Source: Georgenia sp.
GTDB lineage: Bacteria; Actinomycetota; Actinomycetes; Actinomycetales; Actinomycetaceae
Reading direction: 5' to 3'
DNA length: 8,101 bases
NCBI GenBank assembly: GCA_027322565.1
Contig: DAHVRG010000128.1
Location: 1-8,101, forward strand
The stretch's first letter is position 1; each line of letters starts with the position of its first letter. Shown here piece by piece: positions 1 to 6,412 of this stretch. The translations under genes and the position numbers were made by a program. The notes below the pieces were generated by a model. That model saw only the letters and a list, made by a program, of their open reading frames with translations. It did not search any database and had not been told where the DNA came from.

Positions 1-284
1 ACCCCACGGCCGGAAACCTCCTCGAGCTCTCCGCGATCGCCGCCGTCATCATCGGCGGGGCGAGCTTCTTCGGCGGCCGAGGCACCGTCGTCGGGACGCT
101 CGTCGGCGCGCTCATCCTCGGCGTCATCCAGAACGGCCTCAACCTCATGAACGTCCAGAGCAGCTGGCAGTACGTGGCGCTCGGGGCCGCCGTCGTCATC
201 GCCGTCCAGCTCGACGTCGTCCGCTCGCGGCTCGAGACCCGGCTGCGCGTCGTGCGCACCGAGGAGTCGGAGGCCCCGCGATGA
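1..284 (+). CDS. Sugar/polyol ABC transporter permease (RbsC/FrcC-like), C-terminal part only
   Basis: This is the last 93 codons of an inner-membrane permease of the CUT2 (ribose/fructose/inositol) ABC importer family; the start lies before the window. The readable frame begins at base 3 and stops with TGA at 282-284. The segment LSAIAAVIIGGASFFGGRG followed by GTxxGALILGVIQNGLNL is the strongly conserved C-terminal signature of RbsC-type permeases. A final hydrophobic helix (around YVALGAAVVIAVQLDVV) and a short charged cytoplasmic tail follow. The permease would form the membrane channel that works with the ATPase and binding protein encoded next. Its stop overlaps the ATPase start by four bases (ATGA, 281-284), which implies translational coupling. 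The family call is firm; the substrate cannot be read from this fragment. Confidence 0.9.
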   Translation, partial: PTAGNLLELSAIAAVIIGGASFFGGRGTVVGTLVGALILGVIQNGLNLMNVQSSWQYVALGAAVVIAVQLDVVRSRLETRLRVVRTEESEAPR

Positions 285-1096
285 CGACGACGCAGCCGCA
301 CCCGGCCCCGGCCGACCGGGACGGGACCCCGGTGCTCGAGGTCCACGGGGCGGTCAAGCGCTTCGGGGCGGTCACCGCCCTCGCCGGGGTCGACCTCACC
401 GTCCACCGCGGGGAGGTGCTCGGCCTGCTCGGCGACAACGGCGCGGGCAAGTCCACCCTCATCAAGGCGGTCACCGGCGTCCACCAGCTCGACGACGGGG
501 AGATCCGGCTCGACGGCGAGCGGGTCGCCCTCACCAGCCCCACCGTGGCGCGCGAGCACGGCATCGAGGCCGTCTACCAGGACCTCTCCCTCTTCGACAA
601 CCTCGACGTCGCGACGAACCTCTACGTCGGGCACGAGCTCACCAGACCCCGCCGCTGGCGCGGGATCGGCTGGCTCGACCGCAAGGCGATGCGCCGCGAC
701 GTCGCCGAGCGGCTCGCCACCCTCCAGGTCCACCTGCCCGACCTCCGCGGACAGGTCGGGCTCATGTCCGGCGGGCAGCGGCAGGCGATCGCCGTCGCGC
801 GCGCGGTCGCCTTCGCCCGCCGGGTCCTCATCCTCGACGAGCCGACCGCGGCGCTCGGGGTGCGCGAGACCCGCAACGTCCTCGACACCATCCGCCGGCT
901 GCCCGAGCACGGCATCTCCATCATCCTCATCTCGCACAACATGGACCACGTCGTCCAGGTGTGCGACAACGCCGTCGTCATGCGGCAGGGACGGGTCGTG
1001 GGCTCGGTCCGGCCCACGCCGGACACGGTGCAGGACATGGTCGCGATGATCGTCGGGGCCACCAACGGCACCACGCAGAAGGGACAACCGCAATGA
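281..1096 (+). CDS. Sugar/polyol ABC transporter ATP-binding protein, single-domain (FrcA-like)
   Basis: This 271-residue cytoplasmic ATPase powers the importer. All nucleotide-binding motifs are present: Walker A GDNGAGKST (residues 51-59), Q-loop Gln100, signature MSGGQ (162-166, Met replacing the usual Leu), Walker B VLILDEPT (182-189) with catalytic Glu187, and switch His219. Most CUT2 importers (RbsA, XylG, MglA) use a fused protein of about 500 residues with two ATPase domains. This one has a single domain, as in the rhizobial fructose system FrcBCA, and would act as a homodimer. It is not a truncation: its TGA overlaps the ATG of the next gene. The ATG at 281 is supported by a GGAGG ribosome site at 269-273 and by the four-base overlap with the permease stop. 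Substrate is not determined by this subunit. Confidence 0.94.
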   Translation: MTTTQPHPAPADRDGTPVLEVHGAVKRFGAVTALAGVDLTVHRGEVLGLLGDNGAGKSTLIKAVTGVHQLDDGEIRLDGERVALTSPTVAREHGIEAVYQDLSLFDNLDVATNLYVGHELTRPRRWRGIGWLDRKAMRRDVAERLATLQVHLPDLRGQVGLMSGGQRQAIAVARAVAFARRVLILDEPTAALGVRETRNVLDTIRRLPEHGISIILISHNMDHVVQVCDNAVVMRQGRVVGSVRPTPDTVQDMVAMIVGATNGTTQKGQPQ

Positions 1097-2109
1097 GGCA
1101 CACACGTCACGCGCTCGCGGCCGTCGCCGCCACCGGAGCGCTCCTGCTCGCCGCATGCGGCGGCGACAACGGCACCGGGGACGGCGGCAGCACCGGTGAC
1201 GGTGACGGGGAGGAGACCTACGACGTCGCCGTCGTGCTCAAGACCCTCTCCTCACCGTTCTGGCTCCAGGTCGCAGGAGGGGTCGAGGACGGCGCCGAGG
1301 CCGCCGGGGTCAACGTCACGCTCGCCGGGGCCACCGCCGAGACCCAGGTCCAGGAGCAGATCGACAAGGTCCGGGCGGCCATCACCCAGCAGGTCGACGC
1401 CCTCGTCGTCGCCCCGACCCAGGCCGACCAGCTCGAGCCGATCCTCCAGCAGGCGGTCGACGCCGACATCCCGGTGCTCCTCGTCGACACCGACATCGAG
1501 GGCTGGGACGGCAAGGAGACCTTCGTCGGCACCGACAACTACGCCGCCGGCGTCACCGCCGGTGAGTTCATCCTCGAGCAGGCCGACAGCGGCACCATCG
1601 CCCTCATCCGCGGCGTGCCGGGCAACCCGTCGACCGACAGCCGTGTCGACGGCGTCATCGACACCCTCGAGGGCAGCGGCATCGAGGTCGTCGCGGACCT
1701 CGCGGCGAACTCCGACCGCGCCGAGGGCCGCTCGGTCATGGCCGACATCCTCCAGTCAAACCCCGATGTCTCGATCGTCTTCGCCGCGAACGACGACATG
1801 GCGCTCGGCGCCCTCGAGGCCGTCAAGGCGGCCGGGGTGGACCTCGAGGACATCCTCGTCATCGGCGTGGACGGCACGAGCGATGCGGTCGACTCGATGC
1901 TCGCCGGCGAGCTCGACGCCAGCATCGCGCAGAACTCCTACCAGATGGGCCGCACGAGCGTGGAGCTCGCCGTCGAGCTCCTCGACGGCGGCACCATCGA
2001 CGCCCGTGTCGACACCGGGGTGACCGTGGTGACCCCCGAGAACGCCGAGGAGTACGGCGCCTCGCTGGAGGAGCAGGCCGCCGACGAGGACGTGGCCGAG
2101 GAGCAGTGA
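1093..2109 (+). CDS. Sugar/polyol ABC transporter substrate-binding lipoprotein (CUT2, periplasmic-binding family 4)
   Basis: A 338-residue exported lipoprotein that captures the solute outside the membrane. The N-terminus has a basic start (MRHTRH), a hydrophobic stretch and a lipobox LAAC with Cys22 as the lipidation site, then a Gly/Asp-rich linker to about residue 42. The mature part is a typical two-lobed RbsB/FrcB fold: VAVVLKTLSSPFW, FVGTDNYAAG (144-153), AANDDMALGALEA (231-243), VIGVDGTSDA (256-265) and the hinge-side AQ at 279-280. The region where RbsB has an Asp-Arg ligand pair reads VDTD here (131-134), which argues against ribose; FrcB-like proteins also have DT there (from memory). 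The C-terminal tail is acidic. The ATG at 1093 is chosen because it follows AGAAGGGA (1077-1084), overlaps the ATPase stop as ATGA and gives a proper signal peptide; an in-frame ATG at 961 does not. Confidence 0.93.
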   Translation: MRHTRHALAAVAATGALLLAACGGDNGTGDGGSTGDGDGEETYDVAVVLKTLSSPFWLQVAGGVEDGAEAAGVNVTLAGATAETQVQEQIDKVRAAITQQVDALVVAPTQADQLEPILQQAVDADIPVLLVDTDIEGWDGKETFVGTDNYAAGVTAGEFILEQADSGTIALIRGVPGNPSTDSRVDGVIDTLEGSGIEVVADLAANSDRAEGRSVMADILQSNPDVSIVFAANDDMALGALEAVKAAGVDLEDILVIGVDGTSDAVDSMLAGELDASIAQNSYQMGRTSVELAVELLDGGTIDARVDTGVTVVTPENAEEYGASLEEQAADEDVAEEQ

Positions 2110-3086
2110 CCGTGGTCGAGGTCGGCGTCATCGGGCTGGGGGCGATGGGCGCCGACCACGTCCGCTCGCTCACCGAACGGGTCCCCGGGGCGCGGGTGAC
2201 GGCCGTGTTCGACCCCGTCGCGGAGCGGGCTGCTGCCGTGGCCGCCTCCGTCGGTGCGCGGGTGGTCCCGAGCGACGAGGAGGTCGTCACGGCGCCCGAC
2301 GTCCAGGCCGTCGTCGTCACCTCGCCCGACCACACCCACACCCGGCTCGCGCTTGCCTGCATCGCGGCCGGGAAGCCGGTGCTGTGCGAGAAGCCGCTCG
2401 GCACCGCGCCGGAGGAGTCCGCCCGGGTGGTCGCCGCCGAGGCGGCGGCCGGGCGGCGGCTCGTCACGGTCGGTTTCATGCGGCGTTTCGACCCGGGGTA
2501 CCGGGAGCTGCGGGACGCCGTCCGGAGCGGGCTGGTCGGTGACCCACTCGTCGTCCACAACGTCCACCGCAACGCCCTCGCCCACCCCGACGCGACGAGC
2601 GAGGGGGTGGTGACGAACTCGATGGTCCACGAGCTCGATATCCTGCCGTGGCTCACCGGCCTGCCGGTGACCGCCGTCGACGTCCGCGCACCCCGGTCGC
2701 AGGGCCTGCGCGAGCCGCAGCTGGCGACCGTCGTGCTCGGGGACGAGCAGGTCCTCGCCTCCGTGGAGGTCTTCCCCAACGCCCGGTACGGCTACGACGT
2801 GCGCTGCGAGGTCGTCGGGACGAGCGGCACGGTGAGCCTGCGCCCGCCGGCCCGGCTCGACGTCGCGCTCGACGGTCGCGCCGGCCCGGCCGTGCCCGCC
2901 GACTTCCGCTCGCGGTTCGCCGAGGCCTACCGCGCCGAGCTCGTCGCGTGGGCTGCGGCGGCGGCGGAGGGGGGAGCGACGGGGGCCTCTGCGCTCGACG
3001 GGCACCGTGCGACGCTCGCGGCCGCCGCCGGGGTCGAGGCGCTGCGCACCGGCCGTACCGTGGCCGTCGCGGCGGACCCGGTGTGA
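2106..3086 (+). CDS. iolG: IolG-like Gfo/Idh/MocA oxidoreductase (probable inositol 2-dehydrogenase)
   Basis: A 326-residue cytoplasmic NAD-dependent dehydrogenase, predicted to oxidise a ring hydroxyl of a cyclic polyol such as myo-inositol to a keto form. The N-terminal Rossmann fold shows GVIGLGAMG (residues 7-15); Asp36 after the second strand favours NAD over NADP. The EKP motif places the conserved Lys at 96. The C-terminal domain matches Bacillus IolG in several blocks as I recall them: VGFMRRFDPGY (122-132), HNVHRN (151-156), VHELDIL (174-180) and RYGYDVRCEVVG (227-238). His175 fits the catalytic His, but the expected Asp four residues earlier is Asn171. The GTG at 2106 overlaps the previous stop as GTGA. 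A GTG at 2112 lies 8 nt after GAGGAG (2098-2103) and may be the real start, removing two residues. Family is firm; substrate is inferred. Confidence 0.8.
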   Translation: MTVVEVGVIGLGAMGADHVRSLTERVPGARVTAVFDPVAERAAAVAASVGARVVPSDEEVVTAPDVQAVVVTSPDHTHTRLALACIAAGKPVLCEKPLGTAPEESARVVAAEAAAGRRLVTVGFMRRFDPGYRELRDAVRSGLVGDPLVVHNVHRNALAHPDATSEGVVTNSMVHELDILPWLTGLPVTAVDVRAPRSQGLREPQLATVVLGDEQVLASVEVFPNARYGYDVRCEVVGTSGTVSLRPPARLDVALDGRAGPAVPADFRSRFAEAYRAELVAWAAAAAEGGATGASALDGHRATLAAAAGVEALRTGRTVAVAADPV

Positions 3087-4285
3087 GCGGGTCGGGCGGG
3101 GCGGGGGCGATGGGCCGCCGGGAGATCGGGGTCGGCGTCATCGGCCTGGGCTGGATGGGGCGGCTGCACGCCCGCAGCTACCGCGCGGTGCCCGAGCGTT
3201 GGCCCGAGCTCGGGGTGGCGCCGCGGCTGGTGCTCGCCGCGGACCCGGTGTCGGAGAACCGCGAGGCGGCCGTCGACCACCTCGGGTTCGCCGCCGCGAC
3301 GGAGAACTGGCGCGCGGTGGTCGCCGACCCGCGGGTCGACGTCGTGTCGATCTGCGTGCCGAACCACCTCCACCGCGAGGTGGCGCTCGCGGCGGTGGAG
3401 GCGGGCACGCCGTTCTGGGTGGAGAAGCCCATGGGACGCGACGCCGCGGACGCCGCCGAGATCGCCCGGGCGGTGGCCGCCCGGGGCCTGGTCACCGCGG
3501 TGGGCTTCAACTACCGCAACGTCCCCGCCGTCGTCCATGCGCGCGAGCTCATCCGCTCTGGGCGGCTCGGCCGGGTGACGAACCTGCGGGTGTGGCTGCT
3601 CGCCGACTACGCGGCCTCTCCGGACGCCCCGCTCACCTGGCGGTACCGGCGTGAGACGGCCGGGTCCGGCGTCATCGGCGACCTGCTCTGCCACGGCGCC
3701 GACCTCGCCCAGCTGCTCGCCGGTCGGGTTGCCGCGGTGTCCGCGCTGACCGGCACGGTCGTCACCGAGCGGCCGGTGCCCACGCGTGCCGGGGTCGGGC
3801 ACGCCGGCCACGAGGTGGGGGAGGAGCGCGGCCCGGTCGAGAACGAGGACCACGCCGCGGCGCTGCTGCGGTTCGAGTCGGGTGCGGTCGGCACGCTCGA
3901 GTGCAGCCGTGTGGCCCGCGGGCCGCGCGCGGAGTACGTCGTCGAGGTCTACGGCACGGGTGGGTCGCTGCGCTGGAACTTCGAGCGGATGGGTGAGCTC
4001 CAGGTCGACGCCGGCGAGGGCGGCTACACCACCCTGCTCGCCGGGCCGGGCTTCGGCGACTACGCCCGCTTCCAGCCCTCCGCGGGCACGAGCATGGGCT
4101 TCGACGACCTCAAGACCATCGAGGCCGCGCGCTTCCTGCGGTCGGTGCTCACCGGCGAGCAGCACGTGCCGTCCGCCGCCGACGGCTGGTCCGCGGCCGA
4201 GGTCGGGGCGGCCGTCGCCGCCTCTGCCGAGGACGGCCGGTGGCACGACGTCCTGCCCGTCCCCGGCACCACCTTCGCCCAATAG
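3083..4285 (+). CDS. Gfo/Idh/MocA family oxidoreductase (second, distinct)
   Basis: A 400-residue NAD(P)-dependent sugar/polyol dehydrogenase, predicted cytoplasmic. It has the nucleotide loop GVIGLGWMG (residues 18-26), EKP with Lys115, VGFNYRNVPAV (140-150), and the catalytic GDLLCH block with Asp200 and His204, so its triad looks complete. The C-terminal block ending WNFERMGELQVD is typical of the wide subgroup that includes levoglucosan-dehydrogenase-like and other sugar oxidoreductases (resemblance judged from memory). It differs clearly from the IolG-like enzyme before it, so it is not a recent duplicate. It may act on a related stereoisomer or a later step. The GTG at 3083 is preferred because it forms a GTGA overlap and has GGCGGA (3071-3076) 6 nt upstream. 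An ATG at 3110 is a plausible alternative giving 391 residues. It is the last plus-strand gene of the operon. Confidence 0.85.
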   Translation: MSGSGGAGAMGRREIGVGVIGLGWMGRLHARSYRAVPERWPELGVAPRLVLAADPVSENREAAVDHLGFAAATENWRAVVADPRVDVVSICVPNHLHREVALAAVEAGTPFWVEKPMGRDAADAAEIARAVAARGLVTAVGFNYRNVPAVVHARELIRSGRLGRVTNLRVWLLADYAASPDAPLTWRYRRETAGSGVIGDLLCHGADLAQLLAGRVAAVSALTGTVVTERPVPTRAGVGHAGHEVGEERGPVENEDHAAALLRFESGAVGTLECSRVARGPRAEYVVEVYGTGGSLRWNFERMGELQVDAGEGGYTTLLAGPGFGDYARFQPSAGTSMGFDDLKTIEAARFLRSVLTGEQHVPSAADGWSAAEVGAAVAASAEDGRWHDVLPVPGTTFAQ

Positions 4286-4302
4286 CTGTCGAGCGGACTC
4301 CC

Positions 4303-4315
4303 CTCTCGGCGAGAG
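4303..4315. terminator. Small hairpin after the operon, weak terminator candidate
   Basis: CTCTC-GGC-GAGAG forms a perfect 5-bp stem about 18 nt after the last operon stop. It has no T-tract and runs into the first 18-bp repeat, so termination is only a guess. Transcripts from the operon and from the membrane gene converge here, so some terminator would be expected. Confidence 0.2.
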
Positions 4316-4361
4316 CTCACTTCCTGGCGAGAGCTCACTTCCTGGCGAGAGCTCACTTCCC
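4308..4361 (-). repeat. Tandem array of three 18-bp repeats (left array)
   Basis: Three head-to-tail units at 4308-4325, 4326-4343 and 4344-4361 read GGCGAGAGCTCACTTCCT on the plus strand; only the last base of the third differs (C). On the minus strand the unit reads GGGAAGTGAGCTCTCGCC. It lies 22 nt past the stop of the minus-strand membrane gene, in the convergent gap with the oxidoreductase operon. Related units, inverted on the plus strand, occur at 6287-6354. There are no spacers, so this is not a CRISPR array. Its function is unknown. Confidence 0.9.
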
Positions 4362-4382
4362 GACGGCGCGGTCCCCGTGACG

Positions 4383-5096
4383 TCAGACCGGGAAGAGCTC
4401 CCGGTAGCCCGGGACGAAGGTCGCGAGCACCGCAACGAGCAACCAGCTGAGCAGGAATGCCCAGCCGCCGGTGAGACGCCTCGGCCGGGCGGGCTGTACG
4501 TCCGTGCGCCACATCGGCGTGGGCTCGAGGAGGACGAAGGCGAGCGGTGCGACGGGCAGGTGCACGAAGAACCAGAACCAGGCCCACTTGGTCGCCAGCC
4601 GCGGCTGCCGTCCACCGATGAGCAGGAGCAGCGCCGCGAACCAGCCGAGGCCGCCGACATGCAGCTGGAGCCCGCTCGGGAGCAGGCTCGCCGTCTCCAT
4701 GACGACCGCGACGTCCGCCGGGGAGTGCTCCACCGCTTCGAGGATCTGCTCCACGCCGTCCACCGGACCCCCGAGGTCGGTGGTCGTCGAGTAGGCGTAG
4801 TGCGAGTATGCCGGACGGAGCCCACCGTCCCAGTGGACCAGGAGCTGACCGGTGACGGTTCCCGTACCTGGCCGCTCGACCGTCAGGCTCGTGACGTCGC
4901 CTCTCGCCAGGGCATTGAACAGGTCCTCGACCGGCCGCTCCGCCGGCGTGTGCACCAGCTGGACGATGCCGGCGAGCACGCCGACCGCGATCGCCAGCCG
5001 GAGCACCCACGTCCAACGCCCCGACGGCGGCACGTCGGCCCGCAGGGCAGGTGCCGTCGACGGCAGCCCGGGAGACAGCGGTGCGGTCCGGCTCAC
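4383..5096 (-). CDS. Four-helix membrane protein of unknown function
   Basis: I do not recognise this 237-residue protein. It has a short Pro/Ala-rich N-terminus, a first hydrophobic helix at about 29-48, a polar domain at about 50-147 that is probably extracytoplasmic, and three further helices at about 148-162, 170-190 and 212-229. A charged loop with PARPRR lies before the last helix. The polar domain includes LTVERPGTGTVTGQLLVHWDGG and SHYAYSTTTDLGG, which look like beta strands; no catalytic motif is evident. The GTG at 5096 is chosen because a TAGGGT -10 hexamer ends exactly 7 nt before it on the minus strand and no Shine-Dalgarno is visible, suggesting a leaderless mRNA. The open frame continues far upstream, antisense to the polymerase gene, but that part is a GC-driven shadow. 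It is transcribed away from the polymerase gene. Confidence 0.75.
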   Translation of the reverse strand: MSRTAPLSPGLPSTAPALRADVPPSGRWTWVLRLAIAVGVLAGIVQLVHTPAERPVEDLFNALARGDVTSLTVERPGTGTVTGQLLVHWDGGLRPAYSHYAYSTTTDLGGPVDGVEQILEAVEHSPADVAVVMETASLLPSGLQLHVGGLGWFAALLLLIGGRQPRLATKWAWFWFFVHLPVAPLAFVLLEPTPMWRTDVQPARPRRLTGGWAFLLSWLLVAVLATFVPGYRELFPV

Positions 5097-5103
5097 ACCC
5101 GTG

Positions 5104-5109
5104 ACCCTA
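5104..5109 (-). promoter_or_regulatory. -10 element of a leaderless promoter for the membrane-protein gene
   Basis: The minus strand reads TAGGGT, matching the actinobacterial TANNNT -10 pattern, followed by 7 nt and then the GTG at 5096. Transcription would begin at or next to the start codon. The -35 region (TTCCGG at 18-bp spacing) is poor. The hexamer overlaps a perfect CCTATAGG palindrome at 5106-5113. Confidence 0.4.
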
Positions 5110-5165
5110 TAGGTGTCGACGCCCGGCCCGGAAGGTATGGGCTGGGGCAGGTGGTCGCGGGGCGG

Positions 5166-5171
5166 TACCGT
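5166..5171 (+). promoter_or_regulatory. -10 element of a leaderless promoter for the polymerase gene
   Basis: TACCGT fits TANNNT and ends 6 nt before the ATG at 5178. No Shine-Dalgarno is visible before that ATG. No good -35 element is seen at 17-18 bp spacing. It faces away from the minus-strand promoter in the same 81-bp gap. Confidence 0.4.
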
Positions 5172-5177
5172 CGGGCC

Positions 5178-6236
5178 ATGGCATCGACGAAGAGCCCTGC
5201 CGTCGAGATCGACGTCGCCGGCCGGTCCGTACGGATCTCGAGCTCGGACCGCGTCATCTTCCCCGAGCCCGGGATCACCAAGGGTGAGCTCGTCGAGTAC
5301 TACCTCGCCGTCGGGGACGGGATCCTGCGCGCCCTCTACGAGCGTCCGGTGACGCTCGAGCGCTGGCCCAAGGGCGTGCGCGAGGGCATGAAGCGCGCCA
5401 CCCGCGCCGACCCGCGCGGGGACGCGTTCTACCAGAAGCGGGTCCCGGCCAAGGGGGTGCCCGACTGGATCGAGACGGTCGAGATCGCCTTCCCGAGCGG
5501 GCGCACCGCCGACGAGCTGTGTCCGACCGAGCTGGCCGCGGTCGCCTGGGCCGCCAACCTCGGCACCATCACCTTCCACCCGTGGCCGGTGCGCCGGGCC
5601 GACGTCGACCATCCCGACGAGCTGCGTATCGACCTCGACCCGCAGCCCGGGACCGACTTCGCCGACGCCGTCGAGGTCGCTGGGGTGGCGCGCGAGTGCC
5701 TCGCCGAGCTCGGCTGGCGTGGCTTCCCCAAGACGTCCGGGAACCGGGGCGTGCACATCTACGTGCGGATCGAGCCGCAGTGGGACTTCACCCAGGTGCG
5801 GCACGCGGCGATCGCCTTCGGCCGGGAGCTCGAACGGCGGATGCCGGGGAAGGTGACGACGAACTGGTGGAAGGAGGAGCGCGGGGAGAGGATCTTCGTC
5901 GACTACAACCAGAACGCCCGCGACCGCACCATCGCCAGCGCCTACAGCGTCCGGCCCATCGCCCACGCCCCGGTCTCCGCGCCGGTCACCTGGGACGAGC
6001 TGCCCGACGTCGACCCGCGTGACCTCACCGTCCGCACCATGCCGGCCCGCTTCGCCGAGCTCGGTGACCTCCACGCGGAGATCGACGACGTCTCCCACGA
6101 CCTCACCCCGCTGCTCGAGCTCTACGCCCAGCAGGAGGCGGAGGGGCTGGGCGACATGCCCTACCCGCCGGAGTACCCCAAGATGCCGGGCGAGCCGGCA
6201 CGCGTGCAGCCGTCCCGCGCGCGCAAGCCGGAGTGA
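5178..6236 (+). CDS. LigD-type primase-polymerase (stand-alone PolDom protein)
   Basis: A 352-residue member of the archaeo-eukaryotic primase family that forms the polymerase domain of bacterial NHEJ ligase LigD. Such proteins add ribo- or deoxyribonucleotides at DNA ends and gaps. Visible features include LERWPKGV (60-67), FYQKRVP (84-90), HPWPVRRADVDHPDELRIDL (134-153) with the metal-binding Asp152-x-Asp154, TSGNRGVHIYV (186-196) and the third acidic residue Asp242 in FVDYNQN. All catalytic positions appear intact. There is no ligase or phosphoesterase domain, so it corresponds to stand-alone forms like mycobacterial PolD1/PolD2, not to full LigD. A Pro/Arg-rich tail ends the protein. No ku or ligase gene lies in this window. 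The ATG at 5178 fits the family N-terminus and the leaderless promoter just before it. Confidence 0.92.
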   Translation: MASTKSPAVEIDVAGRSVRISSSDRVIFPEPGITKGELVEYYLAVGDGILRALYERPVTLERWPKGVREGMKRATRADPRGDAFYQKRVPAKGVPDWIETVEIAFPSGRTADELCPTELAAVAWAANLGTITFHPWPVRRADVDHPDELRIDLDPQPGTDFADAVEVAGVARECLAELGWRGFPKTSGNRGVHIYVRIEPQWDFTQVRHAAIAFGRELERRMPGKVTTNWWKEERGERIFVDYNQNARDRTIASAYSVRPIAHAPVSAPVTWDELPDVDPRDLTVRTMPARFAELGDLHAEIDDVSHDLTPLLELYAQQEAEGLGDMPYPPEYPKMPGEPARVQPSRARKPE

Positions 6237-6286
6237 GGCGCCTGCGTCGGTGCGTGCCGTCGCCCCGGTAGCAGCCTGCTGGTGTC

Positions 6287-6354
6287 GGGAAGTGCGCTCT
6301 CGGCGGGAACTGGGCTGTCGCTGGCTGGGTGCTGCTGGGAAGTGGGCTGTCGGT
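6287..6354 (+). repeat. Right array of 18-bp repeats, related to the left array
   Basis: Units are GGGAAGTGCGCTCTCGGC (6287-6304), GGGAACTGGGCTGTCGCT (6305-6322, directly abutting) and GGGAAGTGGGCTGTCGGT (6337-6354), with a 14-nt degenerate stretch before the last. Compared with the left-array unit read on the minus strand, they match at 16, 14 and 14 of 18 positions. The array starts 51 nt after the polymerase stop. Relative to the gene it follows, it has the same orientation as the left array. Confidence 0.75.
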
Positions 6355-6370
6355 GAGGTGACTCCGGGGG

Positions 6371-6385
6371 CGCGGCGTTGCCGCG
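6371..6385. promoter_or_regulatory. Inverted repeat over the -35 region of the HD/LuxR gene
   Basis: CGCGGC-GTT-GCCGCG has perfect 6-bp arms around a 3-nt centre and overlaps the proposed -35 TTGCCG. It could be an operator for autoregulation or a hairpin after the polymerase gene. In sequence this GC-rich, chance is a real alternative. Confidence 0.3.
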
Positions 6386-6406
6386 GGGCGGGTGCGGTGG
6401 GATCGT
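6378..6406 (+). promoter_or_regulatory. Promoter of the HD/LuxR gene (leaderless)
   Basis: TTGCCG (6378-6383), a 17-bp spacer and GATCGT (6401-6406) form a -35/-10 pair; the -10 ends 6 nt before the GTG at 6413. The -10 keeps the conserved second A and sixth T but not the first T. The spacing supports 6413 as the start over the upstream in-frame GTG at 6392. Confidence 0.4.
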
Positions 6407-6412
6407 GCCCAC

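Noticed and set aside
961..1092. Upstream extension of the binding-protein gene to an in-frame ATG
   Set aside because: It would place 44 Arg/His-rich residues before a perfect lipoprotein signal peptide and overlap the ATPase gene by 136 bases.
281..1096. ATPase as a truncated two-domain RbsA-type protein
   Set aside because: The gene ends in a clean ATGA overlap with the next gene and has all motifs of one complete domain, as in FrcA-type systems.
2648..3082. Upstream extension of the second oxidoreductase
   Set aside because: The added part is a shadow of the first oxidoreductase in another frame; GTG 3083 or ATG 3110 fits the family.
4308..4361. CRISPR-like array
   Set aside because: The units abut with no spacers and no cas genes are nearby.
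4378..4385. Perfect palindrome TGACGTCA over the membrane-gene stop
   Set aside because: An 8-bp palindrome is expected by chance in 8 kb and has no evident bacterial role at this position.
4387..4405. Hairpin ACCGGGA-AGAGC-TCCCGGT as a terminator of the membrane gene
   Set aside because: It lies within the last codons before the stop and has no T-tract; a 7-bp GC-rich stem can arise by chance here.
2927..4825. A 632-codon minus-strand open frame across the second oxidoreductase
   Set aside because: It lies antisense to a well-conserved enzyme and its translation is compositionally biased with no domain pattern.
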